Shown in pieces: positions 15,848-23,039 of a DNA stretch of 23,039 nt (the stretch's first letter is position 1; each line of letters starts with the position of its first letter). The notes beneath the pieces are model-generated. The model did not search any database. It saw nothing but the letters and a program-made list of their open reading frames with translations, and was not told the origin of the DNA. Origin of the DNA: Hyphomicrobiaceae bacterium UBA4118 (GTDB lineage Bacteria > Pseudomonadota > Alphaproteobacteria > Rhizobiales > Methyloligellaceae); assembly GCA_002383105.1 (NCBI GenBank), contig DFXC01000136.1, positions 1,092-24,130 of the forward strand, read 5' to 3'. Made by a program: the position numbers and the translations under genes.

Positions 15848-18800
15848 ATGGCGCAAGAGCAAGCGAAGTCGCCGGGGGCAACAGTACCAGGAGCCAAGGA
15901 CCAAAGTCCGAACCCTCTTGAAGCCATGACCCGGGCCCGGGAGGAGAAGTCGGGCGATGCCCCGATCCTCGAACGAGGCCTCGATATTCCAAAGCGAACG
16001 ACACTGGCGGAGCGGCTGAAAGCCGAGCAGAGGAAGCGCGAGGGCGGCGCCGTCGAGCAGAAAAGCCGCGAGGCGATCTTCTCCGACGCCAAGCGCGAGG
16101 CGGTTCTCGCCGAGCCGAAGCGCGAGGAGGCGAAGCAGCAGGCGCCCGAGGAGCCAAAGCCTCCACTCGATTTCGCCGAAGCTGCGCCCGGCACTCCCCC
16201 GCCCCCGCGGCAATTCACCCGGACGCGGCGCCCGGCCGGTCCACCCCCGCAGAGGCGATTGGCGACCCCCGCCAATGACGACCTTCCCTCGATCGGCGGG
16301 CTGATCTTTGCCCTCCAGCAGCGGCCGTCGCGGACACCCTTCCTGATCGCGCTGGGCGCCTCGGTCGCCTGGTTCATCATCGGCGGCTTCTTTGCCTTCG
16401 GGCTCATCTCGGCCCAGGTCTCCGCGGGTGGCGTCTCGGGCATGGTCGGCAGCGCATCGGCGCTCACCGCGGCCGTCGCCATCCTCGTCCCTATCGTCAT
16501 TTTCTGGTTCCTCGCCCTCCTCGTCTGGCGCGCCCAGGAGCTCCGCCTGATGGCCTCGGCCATGACCGAGGTCGCCGTCAGGCTCGCCGAGCCAGACAAG
16601 CTTGCCGAGCAGTCGGTCGCCTCGGTGGGGCAAACCATCCGCCGCCAGGTGGCGGCAATGAACGACGCCATCTCGCGCGCCATCGGGCGGGCGAGCGAGC
16701 TCGAGACCATGGTGCACAGCGAGGTCGCAGCACTCGAGCGTTCTTACGGCGAGAACGAGATTCGCGTCAGGAACCTGATCAGCGAGCTGGCCACAGAGCG
16801 CGAGGCGCTTGCCAATAACAGCCAGCGGGTCAGCGAGGCACTGAAGGGCGTGGGCGCGCAAGTCGCCCGCGATATTTCCACCGCCAGCAGCACCATCGAC
16901 AAGAAGCTTGCCGAGCGCGGCCTGCAGCTCACCGAGCTCCTCGTCTCGCGCTCGAGCGAGGCCGCCGAGCAGGTGCACAAGGCCCAGACCAGGGTCACCG
17001 AGGCCGTGCCGGGCCTGCTCGAGCGCTTGAGCAAGGAACAGGGCCGCCTCTCCCAAGTCATCGAAGGGGCGACGCAGAACCTCGCCGCCCTCGAGAGCGT
17101 CGTGGTCCAGCGGACCACCTCCCTCGACAAGACCATGAAGGAGCGCACCGAGGCGCTGCAGACTTCCCTCGCCAGCCGCATCAAGGGGCTCGAGACCTCC
17201 GTCGCGCAAGGCGCCATCCTCCTCGACAAGACGCTGAAAGACCGCACCGACGCCTTCGCCACCTCGATCGGCCAAGGTACGGCCGGGCTCGACAAGACCA
17301 TGAAGGACCGCACCGAGGCGTTGAACGCCTCCGTCGCTCAGGGCGTGGTCGTGCTCGAGAAGACGCTCAAGGATCGTACCGAGGCCTTCACCGGCCTCGT
17401 CTCTCAGGGCGCGGTGTTGTTCGACAACACCTTGAAGCAGCGGACCGAGGCGCTGACCGTCACCATCGGCCAGGGGGCCGCTGCGCTCGACAAGACGCTG
17501 AAGGATCGCACCGAGGCGTTCGTGGCCTCGGTCGGCCACGGCGCCGGCCAGCTCGACAAGGCCCTCCGCGACCGCACCGAGGCTTTCACCAGCCTCGTCT
17601 CGCAGGGCGCCGTCGTGCTCGACAAGACGCTGCAGGAGCGCACCGAGGCGTTCGTGGCCTCGGTCGGCCACGGCGCCGGCCAGCTCGACAAGGCCCTCCG
17701 CGACCGCACCGAGGCTTTCACCAGCCTCGCCTCGCAGGGCGCCGTCGTGCTCGACAAGACGCTGCAGGAGCGGACCAACGCCCTTGCCGACTCGATCGGC
17801 CAAGGCGCCGCCATGCTCGACAAGACCCTTATCGACCGTACCGGCGCCTTCAACGCCATGGTCGATCAGCGGGCATTGCTCCTCGACAAGCAGCTCATCG
17901 ACCGCACCGGCGCCTTCGCCGCGGCGCTCGATCAGCGGGCTTCGCTGCTGGACAAGTCGCTGCATGACCGCACATCTCAGTTCATCGCGGCGATCAACCA
18001 GGGCACCATGGCGCTCGACAAGTCGCTCGCCGAGCGCGCCGAGGGCTTCACCAACTCGCTGTTCCAGCGCGTGAGGGCTCTGGAGACCGCGATCAGCCAG
18101 CAGACCGGCACCCTCGACAAGACCATGACCGAGCGCGCCCAGGCGGTCATCATGGCGCTCGCCGAGCGGCTCAAGGCGATCGACGCCACCTTCAGCCAGC
18201 GCACCACCGAGACAGACAGGATGCTCGGCGAGCACGCCCGGGCGACCGAGGCGACCTTCGGCAAGCAGACGGCACAGCTCAACCAGGTGCTCGCCAATAA
18301 CTCGGCGATGATCCGGCAGACCGCCGATCAGGTCGGCGCCCAGTCGAAGGAGGCGGTCTCCATCCTGACGAGCCAGACGCAGACGCTGCGCGACGTCTCG
18401 CGCGGGCTGCTCGAACAGATCCACGGACTCACCCAGCGCTTCGAGAACCAGGGCCAGGCCATCCTCACCGCCGCCAAGGCGCTCGATTCGTCAAACACCA
18501 AGATCGACTCGATCCTGGAGGGGCGGCACCAAGCGATCATCGCGCTCCTACACACGGTCAACACCAAGGCGAAAGACCTCGACAACATGATGCGCTCTTA
18601 TGCGGGCATGCTCGAGAACGCCATGTCGGGCGCGGAGGCGCGGGCCAAGCAAGTGGGCAGCGCGCTCGCTCGCGACACCGCCGGCCAGGCGCAGCAGGCG
18701 CTCGCTCAGATCGAACGTCTGCGCGAGGAGGCGCAAGCCCATACCGCGCGCGCGGTCGGCGATCTCAAGGGCAGCTTCGAGACCATCATCACCCAGATCG

Positions 18801-19756
18801 GCCGGCAGCTCGAGCAGATGCGCGGCCAGTTCGACAACACCTCGCGCGGCATGCGCGAGGCCGCCAAGCAGACGGCAACCGATCTCGACGGCATGCGCCA
18901 GGACATGCAAAAGCGCATGGAATCAATGCCGGAACATACCGCGCAAGCAACTGCGGCGATCCGCAAGGCGCTGACCGATCAGCTGAAAGAGATCGAATCG
19001 ATCACCCCCGTGCTGACACGGGCGGCGACGCAAAATGTCGCCGCGCAAGTGCAGGCGAACGCACCCGATCCCCACCGGCAGGCCCCCATGGCCCGGCCGG
19101 CGCCCCAATACGATCTGCCGCCGATGCCGCGGGGGGCGACCTTCCCGCCGCAAGCCGAAGAGGCTCGGCCCCCGGCAGGCCAGTTCGACCTGCCGACGCT
19201 ACCGCGCTTCGATGCCAGAGGCCGCCCGGTCCCAGGACAGGACGGTGGCGACACCGGCCAAGTCGCTGGTGGTCTCGCTCAGCAACTTGCAGGCGCTTCG
19301 CAGGCCCCGCGCGGCCAAGGTGCTTGGGGCGGCGGCGATCTTCTCTCCCCCGACCAGGGCTACGCCGGCGGCGGCCAGGGCTTCGGCACCCGCAACGCCC
19401 CGCCTGTGCAGGCGGGTAGCACGAGCGGCCAGCTGCGCCTCGGTGAGATTGCCCGCGCCATCGACCACCGCACCGCGGCCGAGGTCTGGCAGCGGTTCAG
19501 GGCCGGCGAGCGCGGCGTGCTCGGGCGTCACATCTACAGCCTCGAGGGCCAGGCGACGTTCGACGAGATCTCCCGCCGCTACGATCGCGAGAGCGACTTC
19601 CGCATGACCGTGGACCGCTATATCGGCGACTTCGAGCGGCTGCTTGGCGAGGCCGAGCAGACCGATCCCGACGGCAGGATGCTGCAGAGCTACCTGACCT
19701 CAGAGAACGGACGCGTCTACCTTCTGCTGGCGCATGCGAGCGGGCGGCTGCGCTAA
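15848..19756 (+). CDS. Giant membrane hendecad-repeat protein, growth-pole-ring (GPR/RgsE) type
   Basis: The 1302-residue protein has a charged, Pro-rich N-terminus, two membrane spans (about residues 165-190 and 205-227), a long helical region and a compact C-terminal domain (about 1195-1302, with EIARAIDHRTAAEVWQRFRA and ending HASGRLR). Residues 415-821 are about 37 consecutive 11-residue repeats, mostly alternating LDKTLKDRTEA-like and FxxSVGQGAxx-like units. This layout matches the apolipoprotein A1/A4/E-like Growth Pole Ring protein of Agrobacterium and RgsE of Sinorhizobium, which organise unipolar growth; it is shorter than the roughly 2000-residue Agrobacterium protein. GAGGA lies 7 bases before ATG 15848. 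A hairpin terminator follows. The family call rests on architecture and the C-terminal pattern, not a search. Confidence 0.8.
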   Translation: MAQEQAKSPGATVPGAKDQSPNPLEAMTRAREEKSGDAPILERGLDIPKRTTLAERLKAEQRKREGGAVEQKSREAIFSDAKREAVLAEPKREEAKQQAPEEPKPPLDFAEAAPGTPPPPRQFTRTRRPAGPPPQRRLATPANDDLPSIGGLIFALQQRPSRTPFLIALGASVAWFIIGGFFAFGLISAQVSAGGVSGMVGSASALTAAVAILVPIVIFWFLALLVWRAQELRLMASAMTEVAVRLAEPDKLAEQSVASVGQTIRRQVAAMNDAISRAIGRASELETMVHSEVAALERSYGENEIRVRNLISELATEREALANNSQRVSEALKGVGAQVARDISTASSTIDKKLAERGLQLTELLVSRSSEAAEQVHKAQTRVTEAVPGLLERLSKEQGRLSQVIEGATQNLAALESVVVQRTTSLDKTMKERTEALQTSLASRIKGLETSVAQGAILLDKTLKDRTDAFATSIGQGTAGLDKTMKDRTEALNASVAQGVVVLEKTLKDRTEAFTGLVSQGAVLFDNTLKQRTEALTVTIGQGAAALDKTLKDRTEAFVASVGHGAGQLDKALRDRTEAFTSLVSQGAVVLDKTLQERTEAFVASVGHGAGQLDKALRDRTEAFTSLASQGAVVLDKTLQERTNALADSIGQGAAMLDKTLIDRTGAFNAMVDQRALLLDKQLIDRTGAFAAALDQRASLLDKSLHDRTSQFIAAINQGTMALDKSLAERAEGFTNSLFQRVRALETAISQQTGTLDKTMTERAQAVIMALAERLKAIDATFSQRTTETDRMLGEHARATEATFGKQTAQLNQVLANNSAMIRQTADQVGAQSKEAVSILTSQTQTLRDVSRGLLEQIHGLTQRFENQGQAILTAAKALDSSNTKIDSILEGRHQAIIALLHTVNTKAKDLDNMMRSYAGMLENAMSGAEARAKQVGSALARDTAGQAQQALAQIERLREEAQAHTARAVGDLKGSFETIITQIGRQLEQMRGQFDNTSRGMREAAKQTATDLDGMRQDMQKRMESMPEHTAQATAAIRKALTDQLKEIESITPVLTRAATQNVAAQVQANAPDPHRQAPMARPAPQYDLPPMPRGATFPPQAEEARPPAGQFDLPTLPRFDARGRPVPGQDGGDTGQVAGGLAQQLAGASQAPRGQGAWGGGDLLSPDQGYAGGGQGFGTRNAPPVQAGSTSGQLRLGEIARAIDHRTAAEVWQRFRAGERGVLGRHIYSLEGQATFDEISRRYDRESDFRMTVDRYIGDFERLLGEAEQTDPDGRMLQSYLTSENGRVYLLLAHASGRLR
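17090..18310 (+). repeat. In-frame 33-bp/66-bp tandem repeats (hendecad array)
   Basis: About 37 units of 33 bp encode 11-residue repeats inside the GPR/RgsE-like gene. They pair mostly as 66-bp units beginning LDK. Most copies are diverged, but 17507-17638 and 17639-17770 are a 132-bp tandem duplication differing at one base (Val to Ala). An 11-residue period is typical of right-handed or unwound coiled coils and amphipathic apolipoprotein-like helices. Confidence 0.9.
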
Positions 19757-19784
19757 CCCAATAGATTAGGCTCTCCCAGCCTTG

Positions 19785-19830
19785 GGCCCCCGCCCTCCCC
19801 AGAAAAGGAGAGCGGGGGCCATGCATTTTT
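19785..19830 (+). terminator. Intrinsic terminator of the GPR/RgsE-like gene
   Basis: GGCCCCCGC (19785-19793) pairs with GCGGGGGCC (19812-19820). After one mismatch the stem continues with CTCC (19795-19798) and GGAG (19807-19810). Five T follow at 19826-19830. It lies 28 bases after the stop codon. Confidence 0.75.
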
Positions 19831-19871
19831 GGCGGGTGCTCGAGCCCTAGCCTTTCAGCCCATCGCCGACC

Positions 19872-20012
19872 AGCCTGAAGGAGATGCTGATCAAGATCGG
19901 TGCGAAACTCGTCAGCCACGGTCGCTAGGTCACCGTGCCAAGGACGCTTTTCCTCGAGATCTTGCGGCTGATCGCCAAACTGCGGCCGTCGCCTGATCCT
20001 GCACCGGCGTGA
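19872..20012 (+). pseudogene. C-terminal remnant of an IS1380-type transposase
   Basis: The frame reads SLKEMLIKIGAKLVSHGR, then an in-frame TAG at 19926-19928 where the family has Tyr, then VTVPRTLFLEILRLIAKLRP and a TGA at 20010-20012. In IS1380-family transposases the C-terminus reads like LIKIGAKVVxHGRYVTFQxAEVAVPR, so about seven codons are also missing. Only the last 46 codons survive and the rest of the gene is absent. The following 150-200 bases, without genes, may be the IS tail, but no terminal inverted repeat was identified. It sits where GC content begins to fall. Confidence 0.72.
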
Positions 20013-20226
20013 GAGGACGAGCTGTGAGTTCAAGCAAGAACCACGGGCGAGGTGCATCTCGATGAAGGCAATATCGGAGTTTCCGGCACGCCGCTCACAT
20101 ACGCCAAAGCCCGGCGGCACAGGCGTTGCGCTAGGAGGGCTCGCTCTTGCCAATACCATCGTTCGGTAGCAATCTTAACTCAGCAAGCCGGCCAAGGGGT
20201 GGATATCGAATTGGGAAGCCAAAGAA

Positions 20227-21042
20227 ATGCGCGGTAGGGACAATGGGCTGGAGTCCCAGAAAGAGGACGAGCGCGCACGGCTGAAGCTGGTAGCGAGCGC
20301 GGCAAGTGCCGGAGTCTTCGCCGCAGTGATTTTCGCCGGTTGGCCTGGGATCGATCTCGCGGTAACCAGCTTGTTCAATCTTGGGCCTCGACATTTTGTA
20401 CTCAACGACTCCGCTGTCGTCTCAGACTTTCGCACATGTTTTAAAGTTATCACATGGCTCGCAGTTATCGTTGCACTTCTCGGCGTTGTCCTTGCAGTGA
20501 CTGCAAAGCGCTATCTGTTTGGCCTCGGGATGGCACAATGGCTTTTCCTGGCACTCGTGCTCATCATTGGGCCCGGACTTCTCGTCAACGAGGTGCTGAA
20601 GGGCAACTGGCCGCGGCCCCGGCCCATCAATATCGTCGAATTTGGTGGTCCCAACCGTTTCACGCCCGTGCTCGCGCGCTCGGGCCAATGTAAGCAGAAC
20701 TGCTCATTCGTAAGCGGCGAAGCCTCTTCCATTTACGCACTCGGCTTTGCAGTCGCCATGCTTATACGCCGGCGTCGAGCAGCCCTGATTGGATTGGCCC
20801 TCGTCGCTGGTAGCCTTATCGGCATCATACGGATCGGGCAAGGCGGTCACTTTCCAAGCGACGTGATCTTCGCCGCCGTATTCATGGCAATGACAGTCGC
20901 GCTTGTGCACTGGTTAGCTTTCCACCCATTCTTCCGATTGGGCCTTAAGTTTGAACATGTAAACGGGGGGCAATCCATCGCAAGTCCACCCACAATGGTG
21001 GCGCCAGAACGCGAGACGCCCGGCACGATCGCCAGGGCTTGA
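20227..21042 (+). CDS. PAP2-family membrane phosphatase (lipid phosphatase), 3' end replaced
   Basis: The 271-residue product is a multi-span membrane protein with the three phosphatase motifs: KGNWPRPRP (about residues 124-132, K-x6-RP), CSFVSGEAS (motif 2, with Glu where many members have His) and RIGQGGHFPSDVI (motif 3, catalytic His and Asp). Related enzymes remove phosphate from lipid A or polyprenyl phosphates at the periplasmic face. Motif 2 with SGE is, from memory, shared by a PAP2 subgroup that sits near GT39 glycosyltransferases, as here. The last 20 or so residues (from about 20980) are encoded on the opposite strand of an uppP fragment, so the natural C-terminus was lost or altered; the catalytic core is intact. 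The ribosome site before ATG 20227 is weak. Confidence 0.8.
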   Translation: MRGRDNGLESQKEDERARLKLVASAASAGVFAAVIFAGWPGIDLAVTSLFNLGPRHFVLNDSAVVSDFRTCFKVITWLAVIVALLGVVLAVTAKRYLFGLGMAQWLFLALVLIIGPGLLVNEVLKGNWPRPRPINIVEFGGPNRFTPVLARSGQCKQNCSFVSGEASSIYALGFAVAMLIRRRRAALIGLALVAGSLIGIIRIGQGGHFPSDVIFAAVFMAMTVALVHWLAFHPFFRLGLKFEHVNGGQSIASPPTMVAPERETPGTIARA

Positions 21043-21112
21043 AATAAACTGATCCTGATGGCCTGCGGATAGGTAATTGACTTGACGTTTTCGACGGCGC
21101 CTGCAGGCTCCC
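20980..21112 (-). pseudogene. uppP: Internal fragment of undecaprenyl-diphosphatase uppP
   Basis: On the minus strand a frame shorter than a normal gene reads ENVKSITYPQAIRISLF followed by QALAIVPGVSRSGATIVGG. PGxSRSGAT is the diagnostic UppP/BacA motif of undecaprenyl-pyrophosphate recycling, and ITYxQAL-type sequence precedes it in the family. Both sides lose the resemblance: upstream it joins the YncE-like fragment, downstream it breaks after about GGLAMD inside the PAP2 3' end. About 40 codons of a gene of roughly 270 remain, with no start and no membrane domains beyond this loop. Confidence 0.75.
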
Positions 21113-21313
21113 TGTAACGCGATCCCCGTGGGCGACGAATACTTTGTGTGACGCTGGGTCAAACACAACAAAGTCCCAGCGGTCAGGGACCCCCAACGGG
21201 ACTGTTTTGGTCACGCTATATAGAGCTGTCGATTGTGGAAGCGCTTGCGGCGCAAACGCGATAACGCAAGCCAAGCAAGTCGCAGCTGTGGAATAGAAGA
21301 AGCGGTTAGACAT
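21113..21313 (-). pseudogene. N-terminal fragment of a YncE-like beta-propeller protein
   Basis: From ATG 21313 the frame encodes a signal peptide (ATCLACVIAFAPQALPQS) and then LYSVTKTVPLGVPDRWDF and VVFDPASHKVFVAHGDRVT, which is the first blade of a YVTN/YncE-type periplasmic beta-propeller. After GDRVT the resemblance stops, and in another frame the uppP fragment begins. About 65 of an expected 300 or more codons are left. The start context has a purine-rich GGGAAAAG about 3-10 bases upstream. Confidence 0.68.
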
Positions 21314-21449
21314 TGCTTTTCCCGATTGCGAGGACTCCCTTACGGGACCCCACGTTCAGGACCATTTTAAGGCCCCGTCTTGAGCCTCTACTCTCCTGAC
21401 CTAGAATGGCCCCACCTTCGCAGCCGGTGTCGCTGAGCGTGAATGGAGC
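21314..21449. other. Short intergenic region between divergent gene fragments
   Basis: No gene is supported. It probably held the promoters of the YncE-like fragment (minus) and of the orphan N-terminus at 21450 (plus). No clear promoter motif was identified. Confidence 0.3.
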
Positions 21450-21596
21450 ATGAGCCATGAAGCACAGACGCAAGAAACGCGCGTTCAGAATCCGATCGAG
21501 CCTTGGAACTTAAGCGCCGTGCCCGAGGTGGCATCGGTCAGTCCAGACTGGACACCCACGTTCATCGAGAACGTCATCGGTGCGGGTTCAAGGTAG
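21450..21596 (+). pseudogene. Orphan N-terminal coding fragment, unknown family
   Basis: ATG 21450 opens a 48-codon frame whose translation looks like real protein (NPIEPWNLSAVPEVASVS, then DWTPTFIENVIGAG), with no low-complexity bias. I do not recognise the family. It ends at TAG 21594-21596, right where the convergent GT2 fragment also loses homology, so it is probably the start of a gene cut by the same rearrangement. The GGAG just before the ATG is too close for a normal ribosome site, so the start may be wrong. Confidence 0.35.
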
Positions 21597-21611
21597 CATT
21601 AGGGCAAGCTC

Positions 21612-22199
21612 TCGGTGCCGTCTCATCCACGACATTGCGCCGAAGCATGAAAAACCCGCTAATCGGATCGCTGAGTGGTTTCTTGAAAACGAATTGTGCA
21701 AGCTGAATGGCCAATCTGCTAGCAAGCTGTCGGCTTCTGGAGAACCCAATCTTCGCATTGCCGTTTTCGACGTAGCGGCTGGCCACCACAACATCCGCTT
21801 TTCCTTTTTTGAGGCAGGCCAGCATCTCCATGAGTCGGGTCTCATCGTGCTGCAAATCAGCGTCCATGACTGCGACGTATTGGGCTGAGGTGGAAAGAAT
21901 ACCTTCAAGCGCCGCCCCTGAAAGACCTCGTCGAGCAATCCGTCTGATGCCGCGGATCCGGGAGTTGGAGCGGGACAATGCTCGAATGGCATCAATCGTG
22001 CCATCGGCAGAATCGTCGTCGACAAAGATTGCTTCCCATTCGACGTCTGCAAGGGCGTCGTCGAGCCGCCGCGCGAGCACGGGATGTTGGCGCGCTCGTT
22101 CAGCGTCGGAATCACAACAGCAAGTGTCGGCACAACTGAGATGACGGCCTTGCCCAGGCCCGTCGAACCTTCGCCGAAGACTGGCATCCAATTTCCCAT
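21612..22199 (-). pseudogene. GT2 glycosyltransferase (polyprenyl-phosphate sugar transferase type), frameshifted and truncated
   Basis: The composite starts near ATG 22199 with LAVVIPTLNERANIP, the GT2 opening. After a single-base deletion near 22079-22083 it resumes in another frame with LARRLDDALADVEWEAIFVD, DDSADGTIDAIRALS, AALEGILSTSAQYVAVMDAD (DxD-like MDADLQHD), DVVVASRYVENGN and DPISGFFMLRR. These are hallmarks of dolichol/undecaprenyl-phosphate glycosyltransferases of the DPM1 type. Resemblance stops after VVDETAPR, so the C-terminal part is missing (about 190 codons left). Such enzymes charge the lipid-linked sugars used by GT39 enzymes like the one downstream. It is probably non-functional. 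Confidence 0.8.
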
Positions 22200-22485
22200 C
22201 GGTAGCCGATGTCGGTCAGCAACGAAGTTCCCTCTGTCAGTCACCTCAAGCCACAATCTCGTCGAAAATCGGTTCGCAGGTAGACGCCGGGTTCTCTCTG
22301 GGTATGTGGTTTTGCAAACTTCAGCCACATCACGTTTGTGGTGTTGGCGAACGGATGAACTCGAACGGATCCCCCGGCTCTAAAGTTGCTGATTTGTATA
22401 TTTTCGGAAGACTTTAGGCCCATGCATCAGCCAACTTTTCGACGCAATCGTGACCGTGAATCGAGCATTCAATGGGGGTTCCGCT
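22200..22485. other. Divergent intergenic region between GT2 remnant and GT39 gene
   Basis: No gene is supported. The DNA is relatively AT-rich, with TATATT at 22397-22402 as a possible -10 for the GT39 gene, but no matching -35 is seen. Confidence 0.35.
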
Positions 22486-23039
22486 ATGCATGGGTTGCTA
22501 CGGCGCTTCGGCGTCCGCTGGTGTCGAGTCACGACTGCGTTCGGGGGCCATAAATCGACTCACCTCGGTGAGGCTACCGCGACGCATGTTGACAAGCTCG
22601 AGGCCCCGATCTGCTGGTCGGACTACAAAGTCGCCGGCTTGCGTGTTGACTATCCGAGCTGGCAGGGCGTCGCGGCCATACTGAGTGTCTTGACGGTCGT
22701 TCGAATTTGGGCCGCGTCGCGCGTAGGGCTTGCTCCGGACGAGGCCTACTACTGGCTATGGTCGCAAACGCCGGCTCTCGGCTACTCCGATCACCCACCC
22801 ATGGTGGCGTGGTGGATATGGCTTTCGACGCGGGTTCTCGGCGATACCGCGATCGGAGTTCGCATGCCTCCAATACTGTCGGCATTGGTGACATCGCTCG
22901 CCGTGTTTGGGACGGCGCGCCAGCTGTTTTCGCCCTACGTGATTGCCCTGCGTGCAGTGCTTTGGTTTAACGCCATGATTCTCATCGGCGTGGGGGCCAT
23001 CTTTAGCACCCCGGATGCGCCATCCACTATGTTCTGGGC
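22486..23039 (+). CDS. GT39-family glycosyltransferase (ArnT/PMT-like), partial, runs off the window
   Basis: The frame is open from ATG 22486 to the window end (184 full codons). It carries the GT39 signature LAPDEAYYWLWSQTPALGYS directly followed by DHPPMVAWWIWLSTRVLGD, where the acidic residue after the first membrane span is catalytic, then further hydrophobic spans and a TPDAPSTMFW motif. These integral membrane enzymes move sugars from polyprenyl phosphate to lipid A or proteins on the periplasmic side. GGGGG lies 7 bases before the ATG. About 55 residues before the first span (up to LRVDYPSW) look less conserved, so the true start could be further in. The adjacent GT2 remnant was probably its donor-making partner. 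Confidence 0.87.
   Translation, partial: MHGLLRRFGVRWCRVTTAFGGHKSTHLGEATATHVDKLEAPICWSDYKVAGLRVDYPSWQGVAAILSVLTVVRIWAASRVGLAPDEAYYWLWSQTPALGYSDHPPMVAWWIWLSTRVLGDTAIGVRMPPILSALVTSLAVFGTARQLFSPYVIALRAVLWFNAMILIGVGAIFSTPDAPSTMFW

Noticed and set aside
17090..18310. Regular repeats that could suggest a CRISPR-like array
   Set aside because: The units are contiguous, in frame and encode 11-residue helical repeats; there are no unique spacers and no cas genes.
15689..18424. Open reading frame of 911 codons on the minus strand opposite the GPR/RgsE-like gene
   Set aside because: It is the mirror of a GC-rich repetitive gene; its Gly/Arg/Leu-rich repeats simply reflect the 66-bp units. It has no ribosome site or family resemblance, and the sense strand encodes a coherent membrane protein.

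Overview
The window looks like a chromosomal segment of a GC-rich alphaproteobacterium, most likely of the order Hyphomicrobiales (Rhizobiales). The evidence is a CckA hybrid kinase divergent from a fliO-like gene with a CtrA-type box between them, a one-cysteine DksA, an adrenodoxin-type ferredoxin next to a TrxR-like ferredoxin-NADP reductase, and a giant two-TM hendecad-repeat protein of the growth-pole-ring (GPR/RgsE) type found in polar-growing Rhizobiales. I see no tRNA, rRNA or CRISPR array.

Layout. 1-2250 (-): cckA, cut by the window edge in its receiver domain. 2427-2783 (+): fliO-like gene. 2784-3055: a hairpin-rich stretch ending in a strong intrinsic terminator. 3097-3867 (+): VanX-like D-Ala-D-Ala dipeptidase. 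3950-5462 (+): MFS transporter with two frameshifts. 5468-5908 (-): dksA. 6230-8670 (+): ycjX-ycjF pair, overlapping by 4 bases. 8698-9540 (-): membrane-anchored protein with a probable prokaryotic YEATS domain; it and ycjF converge on a perfect 11-bp inverted repeat that holds both stop codons. 9541-10334: non-coding stretch whose end carries tetraloop hairpins and an intrinsic terminator, so a small RNA is possible. 10335-10793 (+): small lipoprotein. 10810-12290 (-): a diverged ECF-like sigma factor and its membrane anti-sigma factor, overlapping by 4 bases. 12468-13488 (+): SAM-dependent methyltransferase with a probable N-terminal frameshift. 13504-14861 (-): ferredoxin and ferredoxin reductase. 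15033-15431 (-): single-domain Hpt protein. 15848-19756 (+): the GPR/RgsE-like protein, followed by a terminator.

Beyond about 19850 the character changes. GC content drops visibly and the DNA becomes a patchwork: the tail of an IS1380-type transposase, a PAP2 phosphatase whose 3' end runs antisense through a fragment of uppP, the N-terminus of a YncE-like beta-propeller gene joined to that uppP fragment, a 48-codon orphan N-terminus, a GT2 glycosyltransferase that is both frameshifted and truncated, and the start of an apparently intact GT39 glycosyltransferase that runs off the window. The intact and broken genes share a theme of polyprenyl-phosphate and envelope-lipid glycosylation, so this looks like a decaying or rearranged accessory cell-envelope island.

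The most notable items are the fragment mosaic at 20980-21612, the recently duplicated 132-bp unit inside the hendecad array, the CtrA-type box upstream of cckA, the membrane pYEATS protein, the diverged sigma/anti-sigma pair and two candidate structured RNAs. I do not see a clearly new multi-gene system. Three frameshifts in otherwise well-conserved chromosomal frames (two in the MFS gene, one in the methyltransferase) also raise the possibility of indel errors in the assembly.
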